Shown here: positions 37,385 to 47,493 of the stretch, piece by piece
Layout: the number at the start of each line of letters is the position of its first letter
Numbering within the stretch: position 1 is the stretch's first letter
Source: Granulicatella seriolae
Lineage (GTDB): Bacteria > Bacillota > Bacilli > Lactobacillales > Aerococcaceae
Direction of reading: 5' to 3'
Length of the DNA stretch: 64,000 bases
NCBI RefSeq assembly: GCF_024543085.1
Contig: NZ_JANHNZ010000003.1
Coordinates: forward strand, 62,001 to 126,000
The notes under the pieces: model-generated
The model's input: the letters and a program-made list of their open reading frames with translations, nothing else
What the model was told of the DNA's origin: nothing
Databases searched by the model: none
Translations under genes and position numbers: made by a program

Positions 37385-38203
37385 ATGGAATGGTTTAGTC
37401 AACAACCAGTTGTCTTACAAGCTTTTATAGCTGGATTATTTACTTGGGGATGTACAATTTTAGGGTCATCCGTGGTTTTCTTTTTCAAGACAGTTAGTCG
37501 GAAATTATTAGATATTATGATGGGGTTTGCTGCTGGTGTTATGATTGCTGCTTCTTTCTGGTCATTACTAGCGCCAGCCTTAGAGTATGCTGAGCCTACC
37601 TATGGGTCCTCTAGTTGGATTCCAGTATCTATCGGTTTCCTAGTAGGTGGCTTCTTCTTAAGAGGAATCGATGCTTTAGTTCCACATTTACATTTAAGTA
37701 GTGACATTTCCAATAAAGAAGGGGTAGAAACTAAACATAAATTATCAAAAACAACCTTATTGTTTCTGGCTATTACCATTCATAATATACCAGAAGGACT
37801 AGCGGTGGGGGTTGCTTTTGGAGCCTTGGCTAATCATTTACCAGGTTCAAGTTTAATTGGAGCAATCGGTTTGGCAATTGGGATTGGTTTGCAAAATATT
37901 CCTGAAGGAGCCGCCCTATCTATCCCAATTAGAACTGACGGACAGTCGCGTTGGAAAGCATTCTACTATGGGTCAATGAGTGCCATTGTTGAACCAGTTG
38001 GGGCGGTTATTGGTGCTGTGGCAGTTATGACAGTAACGTCCATCTTGCCCTATGCTTTAGCTTTTGCAGCAGGTGCCATGATTTTCGTAGTTGTTGAAGA
38101 GTTAATTCCAGAATCCCAGACAAATGGCAATACAGATGTGGCGACACTTGGATTAATGGTTGGCTTTGTCATTATGATGATTTTAGATGTATCACTTGGT
38201 TAA
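37385..38203 (+). CDS. ZIP-family divalent metal transporter
   Basis: 272 aa with about eight hydrophobic helices. The metal-binding helix motifs are TIHNIPEGLAVG and GIGLQNIPEGAALS, as in GufA/ZupT-type ZIP proteins, which take up zinc and related cations. A VVEELIPES segment closes the transport core. TGGAGGG at about 37373-37379 favours the ATG at 37385 over the TTG 3 bp before. Metal specificity cannot be assigned. Confidence 0.9.
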   Translation: MEWFSQQPVVLQAFIAGLFTWGCTILGSSVVFFFKTVSRKLLDIMMGFAAGVMIAASFWSLLAPALEYAEPTYGSSSWIPVSIGFLVGGFFLRGIDALVPHLHLSSDISNKEGVETKHKLSKTTLLFLAITIHNIPEGLAVGVAFGALANHLPGSSLIGAIGLAIGIGLQNIPEGAALSIPIRTDGQSRWKAFYYGSMSAIVEPVGAVIGAVAVMTVTSILPYALAFAAGAMIFVVVEELIPESQTNGNTDVATLGLMVGFVIMMILDVSLG

Positions 38204-38313
38204 TTAGTTAAGATAGTACAGTAAATCCTTGTAATACCAATTCTAATAAGGTATGCTACTTATACAGATATATTTTGTAGTATCATCAAAATAGTACAGA
38301 TTAGAGGGATTTT

Positions 38314-39633
38314 ATGGCAACCAAACACGATCAAATTATCGATTATATTGAATCATTACCAGTTGGAGAAAAAATTTCTGTTCGTTCTATTGCTAAAAAT
38401 TTAAATATGAGTGAAGGCACAGCCTATCGTGCTATCAAAGAAGCTGAAGTCAGCGGATTAGTGTCAACTATTGAAAGAGTTGGCACTATTCGTATTGAAA
38501 GGAAATCCAAAGATAATTTCGAAATCTTAACTTTTGGTGAGGTTGCTAAAATTATCGAAGGTGAAGTATTAGGTGGACAAGACGGATTAGACAAGGTTCT
38601 CAACCGCTTTGTCATCGGAGCTATGACGGAAGAAGCTATGTTACGTTACATTCAACCAGAATCATTGATGATTATTGGTAACCGTGAAGGCGCTCAAAAA
38701 CTAGCCTTGGAAAATGGAGCGGCGGTATTAATTACTGGTGGTTTTGAAGCTAGTGAAGAACTAATTCATTTGGCAGATAGCCTAAAAATTCCTGTACTCG
38801 GGACTAGTTACGATACCTTTACCGTTGCCACCATGATTAACCGAGCAATGACAGACCAGTTGATTAAAAAGAAAATTATGTTGGTCTCTGACATTTATAC
38901 TGAGTTAGCAGATACTTATTATTTGACCAGTGATGGCACAGTTTATGATTATCGGCAGCTAAATGAATCGTGTGGGCATTCTCGTTTTCCAGTTGTTAAC
39001 CAAGTGGGACGACTGGTCGGAATTGTTACAGCCAAAGATGTGATTGGAAAAAGCGACAGCATGTCATTAGAAAGGGTTATTACAAAACACCCAACCATTA
39101 CCAAACCTCATACCAGCGTTGCCAGTGTGGCACATTTGATGATTTGGAATGGGTTGGAGATGATACCGGTTGTGAAAGATAACTTGGAATTGCTGGGTAT
39201 GGTCTCAAGGCAGGATGTTATGAAGGCTATGCAATTAGCCCAACGCCAACCTCAAGTAGGGAACACCATTGAAGATGAGGTGGTTGATAATTTATCACTA
39301 CCAAGTTTGAGCAGCGATTCTCCTGAACATTACCGCTTCACAGTGACTCCACAGATGACCAATAGCTTAGGCACCATATCTTTTGGAGTCTTGTGCGAGG
39401 TGATTTCAGCAGTGACTAGGGATTATCTCTTGGATGTTCAAAAGAAAAATGCCGTTATAGAACAGCTGAGCTTGCATTATTTGAAAATGATTCAGATTGA
39501 TAGTGAGATTGAGATTCAAATTAAGACGCTAGATATAGGACGAAAGTATGCTAAGTTAGACATTGAAGTCTTGCTGGAAAATACAATAGTTGCTAAAGCT
39601 ATTGTGACCAATCAATTAATGGAGAAAAACTAA
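38314..39633 (+). CDS. YtoI-like regulator: HTH, DRTGG, two CBS domains and hotdog domain
   Basis: 439 aa. Domain order: winged helix-turn-helix (1-70, VRSIAKNLNMSEGTAYRAIKEAE), DRTGG domain (about 75-180), a CBS pair (about 190-305, with FPVVNQVGRLVGIVTAKDVIG and MIPVVKDNLELLGMVSRQDVM), and a C-terminal thioesterase-type hotdog domain (about 330-435). This is the architecture of Bacillus YtoI. CBS pairs often bind adenine nucleotides. The last base of its stop codon is the first base of the nrnA start, as in many Firmicutes, suggesting a shared nucleotide-related role. Confidence 0.9.
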   Translation: MATKHDQIIDYIESLPVGEKISVRSIAKNLNMSEGTAYRAIKEAEVSGLVSTIERVGTIRIERKSKDNFEILTFGEVAKIIEGEVLGGQDGLDKVLNRFVIGAMTEEAMLRYIQPESLMIIGNREGAQKLALENGAAVLITGGFEASEELIHLADSLKIPVLGTSYDTFTVATMINRAMTDQLIKKKIMLVSDIYTELADTYYLTSDGTVYDYRQLNESCGHSRFPVVNQVGRLVGIVTAKDVIGKSDSMSLERVITKHPTITKPHTSVASVAHLMIWNGLEMIPVVKDNLELLGMVSRQDVMKAMQLAQRQPQVGNTIEDEVVDNLSLPSLSSDSPEHYRFTVTPQMTNSLGTISFGVLCEVISAVTRDYLLDVQKKNAVIEQLSLHYLKMIQIDSEIEIQIKTLDIGRKYAKLDIEVLLENTIVAKAIVTNQLMEKN

Positions 39634-40598
39634 TGGAAAATAAAACCAAACAATTTCATGCCATCCTCAACAAAATTGAAGACTATGATAAGATTTTAAT
39701 TCTGCGCCACCAAAATCCAGATCCTGACGCTATCGGATCACAAGCTGGACTTGGGGAGCTATTAAAGAACAGATATCCAGAAAAAAGTATTAAATTGGCT
39801 GGTAAATCTTTTCCAGATTTTCACTATATTGCTGAGATGGATGAAATTAGTCTAGAAGAGTTTCAAGAATCGCTACTAGTCATCACAGATACAGCTAACA
39901 GACCTAGAATTGATACACCTTTTCCTATCAAGGATAACCATCCATGGATTAAGATTGATCACCATCCTGATGATGAACCTTATGGGGATATCTCTTACGT
40001 AGATACTACAGCATCCAGTGCTAGTGAAATTATTGCCGAGATGAGCATTCTACTTGGGGAAGACTTGCCCATGACGGATGCAGCTGCCCAAGTTTTGTAT
40101 GCGGGAATTGTTGGAGATACTGGACGATTTTTATATCCTTCAACAACTTCAAAAACCTTTATGATTGCTTCCAAATTAGTTGAATATACCTTTGACCATT
40201 CTGATATTTCGAACTATATGATTACTAGACCAATAGCCGTTAATCGACTAGCGGGTTATATGTATCAAGAGGTAAAGATTTCCGTCTCTGGAGTGGCTTC
40301 AATTGTTTTGACTCAAGAAATTCTTAAGCAATTCGGTGTTTCGGATATTCAAACATCCATGTTGGTGTCAATTCCAGGAACGTTTGAAGCGGTTGTGTGC
40401 TGGGGGATTTTTGTAGAGCAAGCATCTGGTTATTACCGCTGTAGACTGCGTTCGAAGGGGCCGATTATCAACCAAGTGGCCAAAAGACATGGTGGTGGTG
40501 GACACCCATTAGCTGCCGGAGCAAATGCCTATTCCTTAGAAGAAATCCAAGAAATCTTACAAGAGTTTGAAGAATTAGTGGAAAATACATCCAAATAA
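39633..40598 (+). CDS. nrnA: DHH/DHHA1 phosphoesterase, NrnA-type oligoribonuclease
   Basis: 321 aa. DHH-domain motifs: LRHQNPDPDAIGSQ (motif I), ITDTANRPRID (motif II), IKIDHHPDD (motif III, DHH) and GDTGRFLYP (motif IV). The C-terminal DHHA1 domain carries GGGGHPLAAGA. NrnA degrades short RNAs and dephosphorylates pAp, and related enzymes act on pGpG or c-di-AMP products. The start overlaps the preceding stop by one base. A terminator follows at 40621. Confidence 0.9.
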   Translation: MENKTKQFHAILNKIEDYDKILILRHQNPDPDAIGSQAGLGELLKNRYPEKSIKLAGKSFPDFHYIAEMDEISLEEFQESLLVITDTANRPRIDTPFPIKDNHPWIKIDHHPDDEPYGDISYVDTTASSASEIIAEMSILLGEDLPMTDAAAQVLYAGIVGDTGRFLYPSTTSKTFMIASKLVEYTFDHSDISNYMITRPIAVNRLAGYMYQEVKISVSGVASIVLTQEILKQFGVSDIQTSMLVSIPGTFEAVVCWGIFVEQASGYYRCRLRSKGPIINQVAKRHGGGGHPLAAGANAYSLEEIQEILQEFEELVENTSK

Positions 40599-40620
40599 AT
40601 GTTCATACATTGTTATTATT

Positions 40621-40669
40621 AAAAAACTTAACCCCTAGCCTCGGTTTCAGGTAAGGGTTAAGTTTTTTT
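40621..40669 (+). terminator. Rho-independent terminator after nrnA
   Basis: AAAAAACTTAACCC (40621-40634) pairs with GGGTTAAGTTTTTT (40655-40668). Confidence 0.9.
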
Positions 40670-40749
40670 ATTGCATTTTAGAAAGTTTTCAATCTATAAA
40701 AATCCATTTGCCATAACTTGTGAACTGCTTTATCAAATTTTATGCTGTG

Positions 40750-40778
40750 TTGACATAAAGCTTATATAAGGATAAAAT
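40750..40778 (+). promoter_or_regulatory. rny promoter
   Basis: Consensus TTGACA (40750-40755), a 17-bp spacer and TAAAAT (40773-40778). The leader is about 80 nt. Confidence 0.82.
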
Positions 40779-40864
40779 AGAGGATGTGATAACTCTTAAA
40801 TGACTAACACAAATAAATTATGTAAAATATGTAGACAAAAATTAAATAGATACGGAGGTGACTC

Positions 40865-42430
40865 ATGAAACCAGAACTATTGTTTGGAGGCCTCGCGGTA
40901 TTAACTTTAATTTTAGGTGTCGTAATCGGATATGTGTACTTTAAGTTAAAGCATGAAAAAGGTCTAGAAAATGCTCGAATTTCTGCTTCGGCAATCTTAG
41001 AAGATGCTCGAAAAGAAGCAGATCGCTTAAAAAAGGAAGTATTACTAGAGGCTAAAGATGAAAATCACAAATATCGTACTGAAGTTGAAAATGAGTTAAA
41101 AGAAAGACGAAATGAAGTAAGCGTTCAAGAAAAACGCATCATTCAAAGAGAACAAAACTTGGACCGTAAAGATGAAAGTCTTGAGAAGAGAGAACGTTCT
41201 ATTGAAACGAAGGAAGATAAATTACAAGATCGTATTGAACAAGTCAAAGTAAAAGAAGAAAAAGCTGAAGAATTACTTGTTCAACAACAAAAAGAACTTG
41301 AAAGAATTTCTACCATTAGTCGTGAGGATGCGCAAAAAATTATCATGAAAGAAACAGAAGAACAGTTGAGCCATGAGGTTGCTGTTTTAATCAAAGAATC
41401 TGACCAGAAAGCTAAGGACGAAGCGGATCGCAATGCTAAGAATATTATTCTTCAAGCTATTCAACGTTCTGCAGCAGACTTGGTTTCAGAGACAACGGTT
41501 ACTGTTGTTACTTTGCCTAATGATGATATGAAAGGCCGGATTATCGGTCGTGAGGGACGTAATATTCGTACTTTGGAAACTCTAACAGGTATTGATTTAA
41601 TCATCGATGATACGCCAGAAGCAGTGGTACTTAGTGGGTTTGATCCAATCCGTCGTGAAATCGCCAAGATGACTTTAGAAAAACTAATTTCTGATGGTAG
41701 AATTCATCCAGCTCGAATTGAAGAGATGGTTGAAAAATCACGTAAAGAGATGGATGAAAGAATTCGTGAAATTGGAGAACAGGCTACTTTTGAAGTAGGC
41801 ATTCATTCCTTACATCCAGATTTAATTAAGATTTTAGGTAGACTATACTTTAGAACAAGTTATGGTCAGAATGTGCTAAATCATAGTATTGAAGTAGCGA
41901 AATTGGCTGGAGTTATGGCGGGAGAACTAGGGGAAGATGTTAACCTTGCCAAACGAGCTGGATTGTTACATGACTTAGGAAAAGCGTTAGATCATGAAAT
42001 TGAAGGTTCCCATGTAGAAATCGGAGCGGAAATTGCACAAAAATACAAAGAAAATCGTACTGTTATCAATGCGATTGCTTCTCATCACGGTGATGTTGAG
42101 CCGACTTCTGTTATTTCGGTATTAGTAGCTGCAGCAGATGCTTTATCAGCAGCTAGACCAGGAGCAAGAAGTGAATCTTTAGAAAACTACATTCGTCGTT
42201 TAGAAAGATTGGAATCCATTGCAACAGAATACGAAGGTGTTGAGCGTAGTTTTGCAATACAAGCAGGTCGAGAAATACGTGTTATGGTTAAACCAGATCG
42301 CATCGATGATTCACAAGCAATCATTGTTGCACGTGACATACGTAAAAAAATTGAAGAAGAGCTTCAATATCCGGGACACATCAAAGTTACGGTTATTCGC
42401 GAAACGCGAGCAATTGAATACGCAAAATAA
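40865..42430 (+). CDS. rny: Ribonuclease Y
   Basis: 521-aa membrane-anchored endoribonuclease that starts mRNA decay. Order: one N-terminal helix ([22 protein letters not shown]), a long charged coiled coil (about 30-210), a KH domain with [15 protein letters not shown], and an HD domain with [14 protein letters not shown] and ASHHGDVEP. The length is normal. It begins with ATG at 40865 after a GGAGGTGA site. Confidence 0.97.
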   Translation: MKPELLFGGLAVLTLILGVVIGYVYFKLKHEKGLENARISASAILEDARKEADRLKKEVLLEAKDENHKYRTEVENELKERRNEVSVQEKRIIQREQNLDRKDESLEKRERSIETKEDKLQDRIEQVKVKEEKAEELLVQQQKELERISTISREDAQKIIMKETEEQLSHEVAVLIKESDQKAKDEADRNAKNIILQAIQRSAADLVSETTVTVVTLPNDDMKGRIIGREGRNIRTLETLTGIDLIIDDTPEAVVLSGFDPIRREIAKMTLEKLISDGRIHPARIEEMVEKSRKEMDERIREIGEQATFEVGIHSLHPDLIKILGRLYFRTSYGQNVLNHSIEVAKLAGVMAGELGEDVNLAKRAGLLHDLGKALDHEIEGSHVEIGAEIAQKYKENRTVINAIASHHGDVEPTSVISVLVAAADALSAARPGARSESLENYIRRLERLESIATEYEGVERSFAIQAGREIRVMVKPDRIDDSQAIIVARDIRKKIEEELQYPGHIKVTVIRETRAIEYAK

Positions 42431-42460
42431 ACCTCTTTATCCAAGAGAGTAAAGTAAAGA

Positions 42461-42497
42461 AACGACTAAGTGGCTGTGGCTGCTTAGTCGTTTTTTT
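42461..42497 (+). terminator. Rho-independent terminator of rny
   Basis: AACGACTAAG (42461-42470) pairs perfectly with CTTAGTCGTT (42483-42492), followed by a T-run. Confidence 0.92.
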
Positions 42498-42531
42498 CAA
42501 ATGTTCCATATTAATGAAGAAATAACTTGGT

Positions 42532-42580
42532 TTTTCATATCATTGAAAAAATAATATAATCAAAATGTAAAGCGTTTACG
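42532..42580 (+). promoter_or_regulatory. Promoter and cre-like site of the PTS operon
   Basis: TTTTCA (42532-42537), a 17-bp spacer and TATAAT (42555-42560). TGTAAAGCGTTTAC (42566-42579) holds the cre-like core AAAGCGTTT and flanking GTAAA/TTTAC symmetry right at the expected transcription start. CcpA bound here would repress, giving carbon catabolite control. It matches cre less well than the adhE site. Confidence 0.55.
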
Positions 42581-42590
42581 GAGGTGCAAC

Positions 42591-44534
42591 GTGAAGAAAC
42601 GACAGAAATCATTGTTGTTATTTTTAATAGATCAGTCAGATTTTGTTTCAGGGAAAGAATTAAGTAAGGAACTTGGAGTATCTACTAAGACCATCTTAAG
42701 TGATGTTGACAGGTTAAATCAGAAACTTAAGGATTATCAATTAGAGATTGTAAAAATTCCTAGAAAGGGAATTCACTTAAAAATTGATTCAGAAGCAAAG
42801 AAGCACTTAGTTCAAAAAATGTTTTATGAAATTAAAATAGAAAAGTACTCACCGATTGACCGACTAGATAGATTAGTTAACGAGCTTTTCTTAAAAAAAT
42901 ATGAAATAGATATTTTTCAATTTTCTGAAGAAGTATTTGTTACAGAAGTTTCCGTCAGAAGAGATATTGAACACCTCAAGACATTATTGTTTCCTTACAA
43001 AATAGACTTAAGAATAATGAATGGTAAAGTCGATGTAATCGGTACTGAAAATCAGATTCGCTTATTTTTAAGAAATTATCTTTTAGACATCTACAAAGAA
43101 AGATTGAGTGAACAGACTGAAAATATTAGCCTATTTTTTGATAAGTCCGATATTGATAATGTGGAAAATGCTCTTAAAGATATTTCAGAAAAGTATCATC
43201 ATGTTTTTCCAAACCACTATTATCAACCTTTATTGATATCGACTTTGATACATTCTAGAAGAATACAACTTAAGCAATACACTCAAATTGAAGATGCTGA
43301 TATTATTCGTAATTTAAGTTATATGAGTGTGTATTTTTTTTCAGGAGAATTGTTAAGTAGAGTAACTAATATTGCAATTTCTGAATTACTCAGTCAGGAA
43401 ATAGAGTCGTTAGCATATATATTATTAGCATCAGGTTTTGATATTAACACCAGTATTTCAAATCATGAGGTTAATCAACTCACTGATGGTTTAATCAAAA
43501 AAGTTGGGATAATAATGGATTTTGATTTTACAAAAGATGAACATCTAAAAATTATGTTGGTTAATCATATCGGTCCCATGATTCTTCGGTTAAGACAGCA
43601 AACTATTGTTCAAAATCCAGTGTTAGAGGAAGTAAAGACACAATATGGTACTTTGTTTAATATTATTTGGTTTTCTGTTAGAGAGTTTGAAAATGACTAT
43701 GATATTAAATTCACTAATGATGAGATAGCGTTTCTCGTAATTCATTTTCAGCTAGCTTTAGAAAAAATTCGTAAACCACTGAATATTCTTGTTGTCTGTC
43801 CCACAGGTATTGCAACTTCAGAATTAATTATGACAAGGTTAAAGAGTCTGATTTCTTATGTAGATAATCTAGTTCAAGTGACCTTAAGTGAATTAAAAGA
43901 AAAAAATACCGAAAATATTGACTTGATTATTTCTTCAGTCAACATAGGAAACCAAGTTAGCAAAGTCATCATGGTCAATCCTTTAATGACTCAAAATGAT
44001 ATTCAGGAAATACAAAGTTATTACCATGAATTGACGATGGGAAGTAGGCAAATTTTACAAAAAAAAGATTCAGTTGGTTATTACCCAACTTTGTTAAAAG
44101 ATTTAGTACAGGAGAATATCCATGTTCATATTGATTGTAAGGATTACAATGCAGCAATGAAAAAAATTATTGCGTTTTCTAGCCGAGAAAATGCTAGTTC
44201 TAAAGAGTTCTCTAAATCAATCCTTTCTCGTGAAGAAATGGGGAGTACTAGTTTGTATACTGGAGTCGCCTTACCACATTGTGACCCTAGTTTTGTAAAA
44301 AAATCTGAGCTAGTCATTATGACATTAAACAAACCTATTCAATGGGGGACAAATTTAGTTAAAATGGTTGTTTTGATTGCATTAGCTGAAAAGGATGTAG
44401 CCATTTTCAAGGATGTGTTAATTGCTCTGTATAAAAGTATTGAACACAAAGAAGTGATCAATGAACTCTGGAAATGCAGTAGTGCAAATGAAGTAAGAAA
44501 TAGAGTCTTAGTAGAGGTGAGTCGGAATGTTTGA
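42591..44534 (+). CDS. BglG/MtlR-type PTS-regulated transcriptional regulator
   Basis: 647-aa activator controlled by phosphorylation. N-terminal helix-turn-helix (FVSGKELSKELGVSTKTILSDVDRLN), a second HTH-like region (EEVFVTEVSVRRDIEHLK), and two PRD domains (about 185-400, conserved His in ALEHS-like positions such as LLVNHIGPM and FLVIHFQ). A GatB-like EIIB domain (NILVVCPTGIATSELIMTRL) and a C-terminal EIIA domain with a His in GVALPHCDPSF complete it. It starts with GTG at 42591 after GGAGGTG. As first gene of the operon it probably senses the flux of the PTS encoded behind it and controls its own promoter. Confidence 0.9.
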   Translation: MKKRQKSLLLFLIDQSDFVSGKELSKELGVSTKTILSDVDRLNQKLKDYQLEIVKIPRKGIHLKIDSEAKKHLVQKMFYEIKIEKYSPIDRLDRLVNELFLKKYEIDIFQFSEEVFVTEVSVRRDIEHLKTLLFPYKIDLRIMNGKVDVIGTENQIRLFLRNYLLDIYKERLSEQTENISLFFDKSDIDNVENALKDISEKYHHVFPNHYYQPLLISTLIHSRRIQLKQYTQIEDADIIRNLSYMSVYFFSGELLSRVTNIAISELLSQEIESLAYILLASGFDINTSISNHEVNQLTDGLIKKVGIIMDFDFTKDEHLKIMLVNHIGPMILRLRQQTIVQNPVLEEVKTQYGTLFNIIWFSVREFENDYDIKFTNDEIAFLVIHFQLALEKIRKPLNILVVCPTGIATSELIMTRLKSLISYVDNLVQVTLSELKEKNTENIDLIISSVNIGNQVSKVIMVNPLMTQNDIQEIQSYYHELTMGSRQILQKKDSVGYYPTLLKDLVQENIHVHIDCKDYNAAMKKIIAFSSRENASSKEFSKSILSREEMGSTSLYTGVALPHCDPSFVKKSELVIMTLNKPIQWGTNLVKMVVLIALAEKDVAIFKDVLIALYKSIEHKEVINELWKCSSANEVRNRVLVEVSRNV

Positions 44535-44994
44535 TCAAGAAATAATTGAAATTGCTGTTAATAATATTGGGACTGCTCAAGAAGCATTGGAATATTTAGG
44601 CAGAAAAATGATTGAGAAAGGAGTCGGAAAAGAAACGTTTGTTAAAGCTATTGTAGAAAGAGAAAAAGTATTTCCAACAGGATTGCAGTTCGATGGTTAT
44701 GGTGTTGCTATTCCTCATACGGATGCTGAGCATGTTTTAAAAAATCAAATTGCTGTGATGACTTTAAAAGAACCAGTCATTTTTAATCAGATGGCCAATG
44801 AACAAATTCATGTTCCAGTTAATACCATTTTTATGCTGGCGATTAATCAACCACATGCTCAGTTAGAAGTTTTACAGCAATTGATGTCCTTATTACAAGA
44901 TAAAACAGTTATGGAAAGTATAAACAATTTGACAAATACCCCTCAACATATTCAAAGTATCATCGCAATGTTAAAAAGTAATGGAATTTATTAG
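44527..44994 (+). CDS. PTS EIIA component (fructose/galactitol type)
   Basis: 155-aa phosphocarrier. The phosphorylated histidine is His64 in YGVAIPHTDAEHV. It overlaps the regulator by 8 bp. It takes the phosphate from HPr and passes it to the EIIB encoded at 46364. Confidence 0.92.
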   Translation: MFDQEIIEIAVNNIGTAQEALEYLGRKMIEKGVGKETFVKAIVEREKVFPTGLQFDGYGVAIPHTDAEHVLKNQIAVMTLKEPVIFNQMANEQIHVPVNTIFMLAINQPHAQLEVLQQLMSLLQDKTVMESINNLTNTPQHIQSIIAMLKSNGIY

Positions 44995-45005
44995 GAGGAG
45001 AGAAC

Positions 45006-46334
45006 ATGTTAGAGATTTTTCAAAAATTTATTGATTTAGGTGCCATTGTTGTTTTACCTATTCTGATTTTTTTATTTGGAATGTTACTTGGAACTAAGCC
45101 CAAGAAAGCTTTTATTTCAGGGATTACAGTTGGAATAGGGTTTGTTGGTTTAAACTTAATCATAGACCTATTGGGAAGTAGCCTTGGCCCTGCAGCTCAA
45201 GAAATGGTTAAACGATTCGGATTGAATTTAACGACTATCGATGTAGGTTGGCCAGCAGCTGCTGCTATTTCTTATGGAACTTTATTAGGTAGTTTGGCGA
45301 TTCCAATTGGTATTGGAGTAAATATCTTGCTATTATTCTTAGGTTGGACTAAAACTTTGATGGTCGATATGTGGAACTTCTGGCATGCTGCCTTTGTGGC
45401 ATCCTTAGTCTTTGCAACGACTGGAAATTTTGCCCTAGGTATTTATGCAACTGTTGCTTACCTAGTAATGATATATTTGTTAGCGGATATTATCGCACCA
45501 GCTATTAAAAAGTTTTATGGGTTTCCAAATATTACGTTTCCACATGGAACATCTGCTCCGGGTTTCTTAATTGCTATTCCCTTAAATTGGATCTTTGATC
45601 GAATCCCAGGTTTTAATAAAATTGAAGCTGATCCAGAAAAAATTCAAGATCGGTTTGGTATATTCGGAGAAAGTACATTTATGGGACTAATCATCGGTAT
45701 TGGAATGGGGATTCTAGCGGGTTATGATTTAGGACAAATTTTACAATTAGGGATAAAAACTTCTGCAGTTATGGTCATTATGCCTCGTATGGTTGCATTA
45801 CTTATGGAAGGTTTAACACCAATTTCTGAAGCGGCTAATCAATTTGTACAAAAACGATTTCCTGGAAGAGAAGTTAACATTGGTATGGATTCTGCCTTAT
45901 CAGTTGGACATCCTGCAGTCTTATCCAGCTCATTAATATTGGTACCAATCACTATTTTATTAGCAGTAGTTTTACCTGGTAATCAAACGTTACCATTTGG
46001 AGACCTTGCAACAATTCCTTTCGCAGTTTGTTTAATGGCTGCAGTATTTAGAGGGAACATTGTCCGTACTGTCGTTGGTGGAACTATTTATATGGCATCA
46101 ATTCTATATATTACGTCATGGGTTGCACCACTTGTAACTAGAGCAGCACAATCAGCAAATTTTGATTTGGCAGGAAATACTAGTATTACGGCTATGGTTG
46201 AAGGTGGGTTATGGCCAACACTATTATTTGTTTTTGGCGCTAATACCATGCCGTGGATAATCATCTCTCTTATTTTGCTTGTTAGTCTTGCAGGGTTGTT
46301 TTATGTAAATAAAATTTTACCAAATAAAAAGTAG
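45006..46334 (+). CDS. PTS EIIC permease (GatC family)
   Basis: 442-aa membrane permease of the galactitol type. About ten hydrophobic helices; GatC-like segments include FGMLLGTKPKKAFISGITVGIGFVGLNLI, DVGWPAAAAISYGT and EAANQFVQKRFPGREVNIGMDSALSVGHP. GatC relatives carry galactitol, but others carry pentitols, tetritols or ascorbate-like sugars, so the substrate is open. An AGGAGGAG site lies before the ATG. Confidence 0.92.
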   Translation: MLEIFQKFIDLGAIVVLPILIFLFGMLLGTKPKKAFISGITVGIGFVGLNLIIDLLGSSLGPAAQEMVKRFGLNLTTIDVGWPAAAAISYGTLLGSLAIPIGIGVNILLLFLGWTKTLMVDMWNFWHAAFVASLVFATTGNFALGIYATVAYLVMIYLLADIIAPAIKKFYGFPNITFPHGTSAPGFLIAIPLNWIFDRIPGFNKIEADPEKIQDRFGIFGESTFMGLIIGIGMGILAGYDLGQILQLGIKTSAVMVIMPRMVALLMEGLTPISEAANQFVQKRFPGREVNIGMDSALSVGHPAVLSSSLILVPITILLAVVLPGNQTLPFGDLATIPFAVCLMAAVFRGNIVRTVVGGTIYMASILYITSWVAPLVTRAAQSANFDLAGNTSITAMVEGGLWPTLLFVFGANTMPWIIISLILLVSLAGLFYVNKILPNKK

Positions 46335-46363
46335 AATAAATCAATATATCAGGAGGAAGTCAA

Positions 46364-46648
46364 ATGAAAAAGTTATTAATCATGTGTGGGTCAGGAATTG
46401 CAACTTCAACAGTTGTTGCGGGAAAAGTGAAAGAATGGTTGAAAGAAAATGGTTATCAAGATAGGGTACAAGTTTTCCAATCGAAAGTTGCTGAAGAAGT
46501 TAATCGTATAGATGACTACGATGTTGTGATTACAACAACTGTTGTGCCAGATAAAATTAAGGATAAAGTTATTAAAGGGCTTCCTTTGTTGACTGGTATG
46601 GGATTGGATGATTTGTGGGCTGAATTGAAGAGTCAATTAGGGGAATAA
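46364..46648 (+). CDS. PTS EIIB component (GatB family)
   Basis: 94 aa with the phosphorylated Cys8 in MCGSGIATSTVV. It is separate from EIIC, as in Gat systems, and phosphorylates the incoming sugar on the cytosolic side. Confidence 0.94.
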   Translation: MKKLLIMCGSGIATSTVVAGKVKEWLKENGYQDRVQVFQSKVAEEVNRIDDYDVVITTTVVPDKIKDKVIKGLPLLTGMGLDDLWAELKSQLGE

Positions 46649-46652
46649 AAAC

Positions 46653-47492
46653 ATGAAAGCTTCTATGAATGATGTGTTACGTCAAGCGAGAATTAATCAT
46701 TTTGCTGTACCGGCAACTAATTTTATAGATTTGACTACTGCTCGTGCTTATAAAAGAATTAGTGAGAAACTTCAACTACCTTTGATACTAGCTTATGCTC
46801 AGTCTCATTCAGATATTTTGCCTTTAGAAGAGGCAGCTTTAATTGGAAAATACATCCAAAAATCTGCACATACACCAGTTGTACTTCATTTAGATCATGG
46901 TCAAGATAAAGAATTTATTTATCGAGCTATTGAATTAGGGTTTAATTCAGTTATGATTGATGCTTCTTTAGACTCTTATAACGACAATGTTAACAAGACT
47001 AGAGAAATAATTGACTTAGCTAAGCCATTAGGCGTTGCAGTTGAAGCAGAGATTGGCTTTGTTGGAGCAAATGCTAATCTTGAAAACCACGAGGTAGCAG
47101 AATCAATTTATACCACAACGAATCAGGCCGTTCAATTTGTTAAAGATACAGATGTAGATTCCTTAGCAATCTCTATTGGGACGGCTCACGGTCTATATTC
47201 TGGAATACCTAAAATAAATTTTGACCGATTGAGAGAAATTCGTAATGCTTTATCTATTCCATTAGTATTACACGGTGGTTCATCTTCTGGAGAAGAAAAT
47301 CTTTCTAGATGCGCATTAGAGGGCATAAGTAAGATAAACCTTTTCACAGATTTAATTCAAGCGGGCTATCATATGAAAGAAGATCCTTCTATAGTAGATT
47401 ATGTTTCCTTGAATCGTACCATTCAAAGTGGAATAGAAGGTGAATTAGAAAGATACTATCAAGTATTTAGAACAAAATCGTTGGAGGTATGA
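46653..47492 (+). CDS. Class II (zinc) ketose-bisphosphate aldolase
   Basis: 279-aa aldolase of the FbaA/GatY/KbaY family. Zinc ligands: His82 in HLDHGQD, His in GTAHGLYSG and His in VLHGGSSSG. The SHSD motif at 51-54 carries the catalytic Asp. It starts 4 bp after eiiB. It probably cleaves the product of the PTS route to dihydroxyacetone phosphate plus an aldehyde. The substrate (ketohexose, ketopentose or other phosphate) is not readable from the sequence. It is shorter and divergent from glycolytic Fba. Confidence 0.88.
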   Translation: MKASMNDVLRQARINHFAVPATNFIDLTTARAYKRISEKLQLPLILAYAQSHSDILPLEEAALIGKYIQKSAHTPVVLHLDHGQDKEFIYRAIELGFNSVMIDASLDSYNDNVNKTREIIDLAKPLGVAVEAEIGFVGANANLENHEVAESIYTTTNQAVQFVKDTDVDSLAISIGTAHGLYSGIPKINFDRLREIRNALSIPLVLHGGSSSGEENLSRCALEGISKINLFTDLIQAGYHMKEDPSIVDYVSLNRTIQSGIEGELERYYQVFRTKSLEV

Positions 47493-47493
47493 G